From Acidobacteriota bacterium (GTDB taxonomy: Bacteria; Acidobacteriota; Blastocatellia; Pyrinomonadales; Pyrinomonadaceae), in assembly GCA_019639115.1 (NCBI GenBank), contig JAHBSM010000001.1, positions 248,001 to 312,000 of the forward strand: a stretch of DNA of 64,000 nucleotides, written 5' to 3'. Below the pieces are notes generated by a model that was not told where the DNA came from, did not search any database, and worked only from the letters and a program-made list of their open reading frames with translations. The position numbers and the translations under genes were made by a program. How positions within the stretch are numbered: position 1 is the stretch's first letter; each line of letters starts with the position of its first letter. Of the stretch, positions 60,790 through 64,000 are shown piece by piece.

Positions 60790-62177
60790 TACTTTTCGTT
60801 AGGCAGCAGCGGATGTGCCGCGAGTTGCTCCAATCGGCGTTTACGCCCTTGATTCAGAATACGTTTGTCCTCTCGTCGTTCTTTGAAAACCTGCCAGCCG
60901 ACCGCTGCGAAGATGAACAAGAATACCTGTATTTGCGTTCGCTGACGATATGCTGTGCCCACGTTGCCTTGGAATAGCGAGTAGGCGATCGTGAGCAGAA
61001 GCGAAAATACAAGAATCGGGAACGCCGCTCGCAAACGGTATCTGACGGTGAACGCGAGGCCGATAATTATAAGTGGTATCATCGACCACCAAAGGAGAGT
61101 CTCAGGTATTGTGATCGCCTGACGAATATTGCGCGCCTCCCAGGGAAATGGAGCCAGCATCAGATACGTGAGTCCGATGGGCAGTGTGGCTATCGCACCT
61201 TCGGTGGTCGAGACGTCTGATTCCTCGCTGAATCCGGAATCGCCGCTCTTGGCTAGATCTAGCCGGCTCCGCTGAACCTCGCGCAGGTCACCGTAACGCT
61301 GAATATCGCGATCAGCTATGTTCGTTACGCCAAAGTATGTGAACGCCAACCCGATCAGGAGCATCGCGGCAAGACGAGCTGCCACTGCCTTTCCGGTGGT
61401 CTTGGTGCCGAGCAGAAAACTGCCGCCGACCGCGACCGCGACCATATAAAAAATATAGAAGCGGAGCGAAAGTATGCCGAACATCGAGAATGCAAGAACC
61501 GCGACCGCAAACAGGTTGAATCGCTTCTGGAGATCGAGCACCATGATCATGGCGAGCACGAGAAGGAATACGATGAGCCCGTCCTTGAGCAATTGCCCGG
61601 ACCATATGACAAATGCCGGTGCGACAGCGATCCCGATCGATGCGAGCTTGGCTGCCTGGCGATTCTCAAACACTCTGATCGAGCAAACATATACGAGCGG
61701 AGCGGTCGCGGCGCCGATCACGCCGCAGAAACATTGAGCCGCATAGATATTGCGGCCGAACAGATAATAGATCACCCCGACAAGATAATTCATCCCCCAG
61801 CCGGGGAGATTGACTGCACGGTTCATGTCAGGCGAAAAGACAAAGGTCGAAGTGGACCCCCAACTCTGAGCAAGCATAAACCCACGGGAATCATAAGTCG
61901 CCGCATCGCCGCCAAAAAAATCGCGCAGATCCGCAACGTGCACGAACAATCCAAATCCCAGCCGAAGCACAAGGCCAACCACAAACACCTGGGTCAAGAA
62001 CTCGGGATCCGGAGATCGTTGGATCGCTAAGATCGTGATGCCTGACAAGACTATGACGATCAGCATCGCGGTAGCACCCTCAGGAAAACTGACAACGAAT
62101 ACACCGAGAAGTACGACCGTTGCCGCTGCGGTCAACGCAAGATTGCGGGATAAGAATTCGAGTGCCCGTGATGTCAT
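60789..62177 (-). CDS. Polytopic membrane protein, GT39/PMT-like
   Basis: A 462-residue inner-membrane protein with about ten helices. After the first two helices, a loop carrying GGDAATYDSRGFMLAQ resembles the acidic loop motif of dolichyl-phosphate-mannose/ArnT-type glycosyltransferases. A second extracytoplasmic loop (about 290-330) is hydrophilic. The C-terminus is a basic cytoplasmic tail. It probably transfers or exports a glycan; it could also be an O-antigen polymerase of low similarity. It overlaps asnB and is 116 bases after the carbamoyltransferase. Confidence 0.65.
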   Translation of the reverse strand: MTSRALEFLSRNLALTAAATVVLLGVFVVSFPEGATAMLIVIVLSGITILAIQRSPDPEFLTQVFVVGLVLRLGFGLFVHVADLRDFFGGDAATYDSRGFMLAQSWGSTSTFVFSPDMNRAVNLPGWGMNYLVGVIYYLFGRNIYAAQCFCGVIGAATAPLVYVCSIRVFENRQAAKLASIGIAVAPAFVIWSGQLLKDGLIVFLLVLAMIMVLDLQKRFNLFAVAVLAFSMFGILSLRFYIFYMVAVAVGGSFLLGTKTTGKAVAARLAAMLLIGLAFTYFGVTNIADRDIQRYGDLREVQRSRLDLAKSGDSGFSEESDVSTTEGAIATLPIGLTYLMLAPFPWEARNIRQAITIPETLLWWSMIPLIIIGLAFTVRYRLRAAFPILVFSLLLTIAYSLFQGNVGTAYRQRTQIQVFLFIFAAVGWQVFKERREDKRILNQGRKRRLEQLAAHPLLPNEK

Positions 62178-62293
62178 GGCCTGTCGATCAACAATTCTTC
62201 AGCTCGCCTCACGAAGTTAGAAAAGGTCACACTTATAACCAAATATCACGGAATTTGAATCATTGTGATTCCCATCAATTCGCAGAGATCCGA

Positions 62294-64000
62294 CTACATT
62301 CCTCTGAGCACCAGTTGGTTCTCGAGTACCAACGCATCGAAGTTGGCATTCATGAATGTATTGATCGCATTCTGAGGTGTACAGACTATGGGTTCTTGAA
62401 CATTGAACGAAGTGTTCAGCAGCATCGGAATACCCGTGATCTTGCGAAATTCGTCGATTAGCGTCCAATAGCGCGGATTGGCCGCACGGCTTACCATCTG
62501 AGGCCGAGCAGTGCCGTCCACGTGGACCACGGCCGGAACCTTTGATTTGTAAGCCTCTGCGACCTCGATCACAGTGATCATGAACGGGTCGTGATGGTCT
62601 ACGCCAAATATCTCGGCCCCGGCCTCTTCATGCATGGACGGGGCAAGCGGACGGAACCATTCGCGGAGTTTGACCTTGTGGTTCAGGATCTCGCGCATAT
62701 CGGCACGCCGTGGATCTGCTAGAAAGCTGCGTGCGCCAAGCGCGCGCGGGCCAAGTTCCATTCGTCCGTTGAACCAGCCGACGATGGCTCCGTCCGCGAT
62801 CATCTTGGCGACCTTTGGCAAGAGAGCTTCGTCGTCGAGGCTTGTATAGGCTAACCCTGCGGTTTCGAGAGCACTTCGACATTCTTCGTTCGTAAATCCA
62901 GGCCCCCAATAGGCGTGCTTCATCACGAAAGAACGCGGTTTATCCAGCTTCTGATTCCAGACGTAATACGCCGAACCGACTGAGCAGCCCGCATCGCCGG
63001 CCGCAGGCTGAACGAAGAAACGTTTGAACGGCGTTTCGTGGAAGATGCGGCCGTTCATTACGGAGTTGAACGCGACGCCACCGGCCATGCAGAGGTTCTC
63101 TTCGCCGGTCATTTCGTGCAGCTTATTGACCAAGTGGATCGCCGTATCCTCAAGCGCTTTCTGTGCCGAACATGCTATGTCCCAATGATGTTGTGTCAAT
63201 TCCTCGCCTGGCTTTCGCCCGGGCCCGAGTTCCTTAATTATCGCCTCGGGAAACTGATAATGCTTGGCAAGATGATGGTCAAGCACCTTGATATTGAATC
63301 TAAAGTCGCTCCCACCATTCGTCGTCAACACCTTTTCGCGAAAGAAATCATAATGCTTCGGACTGCCATACGCGGCCAGACCCATCACCTTCCACTCGTC
63401 TCCCGCGAACATATCGAAGCCGATGAAATTAGTGACAGCGGAGTAGAATTGTCCGAGGCTATGGGGCAATTTGATACGCTTAAGGACCTCTAGTCGATTG
63501 TCATTCCCTCTACTGAAAAGCGTTGTCGTGTCTTCGCCAGTGCCGTCCCAAGTCAGTATCGCGGCAGATTCGAAAGGCGACACAAAAAACGCAGAGGCGG
63601 CGTGAGTTTGATGGTGTTCCAGGAAGTGGAACTTAAAATTGCTCGGCCCGAAGTGCTCACGAAGCCGTTTCGGGTGTCGGAACATGCCTAAATAGCTGTC
63701 GCTGACCTGCGCAACACCCCGATCGGCCCGTGCTTTGAACATTGCCGGGGAGATCAGGCCGGCTTTCAGTGCCTGCATAGCCTTGTGGCGAAGCACCCAC
63801 GGCTTCCAATAATGCCCGACGTGCTCTACTTCGGCCAAAGTGATCCCCGCTTGATCCAAGCAGAACTCGATCGCCTTGTACGGAAAGCCTGCGTGATGTT
63901 TGACGCGAGAAAACCGTTCCTCTTCGACGGCAGCGACCAACCGCCCATCTTTGATCAACGCTGCAGCGGAATCACCCAGAGTTGTAAGGCCGAGAATGTA
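62294..64000 (-). CDS. NodU/CmcH-family carbamoyltransferase, N-terminus cut by window end
   Basis: At least 568 residues; the frame runs off the window, probably missing only one or two residues since it begins YILGLTTLGDSAAALIKDG. The N-domain (Kae1/Hsp70-like fold) contains EHHQTHAASAFFVSPF, TWDGTGEDTTTLF and CMAGGVAFNSVMNG. The C-domain has EWFRPLAPS and a final LNTSFNVQEPIVCTP. The family uses carbamoyl phosphate and ATP to carbamoylate a sugar hydroxyl. Here it would decorate the surface polysaccharide. A start at TTG 63958 would remove conserved sequence and is unlikely. Confidence 0.9.
   Translation of the reverse strand, partial: YILGLTTLGDSAAALIKDGRLVAAVEEERFSRVKHHAGFPYKAIEFCLDQAGITLAEVEHVGHYWKPWVLRHKAMQALKAGLISPAMFKARADRGVAQVSDSYLGMFRHPKRLREHFGPSNFKFHFLEHHQTHAASAFFVSPFESAAILTWDGTGEDTTTLFSRGNDNRLEVLKRIKLPHSLGQFYSAVTNFIGFDMFAGDEWKVMGLAAYGSPKHYDFFREKVLTTNGGSDFRFNIKVLDHHLAKHYQFPEAIIKELGPGRKPGEELTQHHWDIACSAQKALEDTAIHLVNKLHEMTGEENLCMAGGVAFNSVMNGRIFHETPFKRFFVQPAAGDAGCSVGSAYYVWNQKLDKPRSFVMKHAYWGPGFTNEECRSALETAGLAYTSLDDEALLPKVAKMIADGAIVGWFNGRMELGPRALGARSFLADPRRADMREILNHKVKLREWFRPLAPSMHEEAGAEIFGVDHHDPFMITVIEVAEAYKSKVPAVVHVDGTARPQMVSRAANPRYWTLIDEFRKITGIPMLLNTSFNVQEPIVCTPQNAINTFMNANFDALVLENQLVLRGM

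Overview
The window looks like chromosomal DNA of an Acidobacteriota member, probably of the Blastocatellia/Pyrinomonadaceae type. This is an inference from content and no search was run. The clues are moderately high GC, two outer-membrane TonB-dependent receptors that carry an N-terminal carboxypeptidase-regulatory domain (one Oar-like and about 1,100 residues long), several secreted beta-rich proteins of an acidobacterial type, and many Sec signal peptides ending in A-Q. I found no rRNA, tRNA, insertion sequence, prophage or CRISPR array. Coding density is high and almost everything looks like ordinary chromosomal backbone.

Layout. 1-5 kb: thioredoxin-type arsenate reductase, a ZnuD-like TonB receptor, a dienelactone hydrolase and a membrane diguanylate cyclase. 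5-13 kb: a very large flavoprotein that joins a GltD/NfnB-like half to a PyrK/NfnA-like half, then asparaginase, RecN and a secreted M14 carboxypeptidase. 13-18 kb: a GT4 glycosyltransferase and an Oar-like TonB receptor, then a 0.65 kb control region. 18-24 kb: a PilZ-like protein, secreted proteins (D-Ala-D-Ala dipeptidase, YceI, two tandem paralogues), an unlisted 47-residue membrane protein, DinB and an HI0933-type flavoprotein. 24-29 kb: a J-domain coiled-coil protein, a TonB-C protein, a secreted amidohydrolase and a BlaI/M56 pair. 29-33.5 kb: a nucleoside uptake and salvage operon (two ABC permeases, PNP, uridine kinase, cytidine deaminase).

33.6-41.8 kb: a protein-quality-control block (hsp20, clpB, grpE, a ClpA/ClpC-type unfoldase) with a histidine-degradation fusion enzyme (formiminotransferase-cyclodeaminase) inserted after grpE. 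42-49 kb: RNA and DNA metabolism: an RNase E/G with a roughly 375-residue insertion inside its S1 domain, a family A DNA polymerase lacking the 5' nuclease domain, and a C4 zinc-ribbon coiled-coil protein. 49-52 kb: a large TPR protein.

51.8-64 kb: a tightly packed minus-strand surface-polysaccharide cluster: NodU-type carbamoyltransferase (cut by the window end), membrane glycosyltransferase-like protein, asparagine synthase, RmlA-like and RmlC-like enzymes, GT4, a WecA-like phosphoglycosyltransferase fused to a FlaA1/CapD-type sensor half, a TPR/beta-sandwich protein and an O-antigen ligase-like protein. Together they would make nucleotide sugars, start a lipid-linked glycan, extend and modify it, and polymerise or ligate it.

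Most notable: the fused Nfn-like oxidoreductase, the WecA/CoA-binding fusion, the interrupted S1 domain of RNase E/G, and several clean inverted repeats that overlap recognisable promoters (18.0, 27.9 and 33.6 kb). I did not find a complete, obviously novel multi-gene defence or biosynthetic system.
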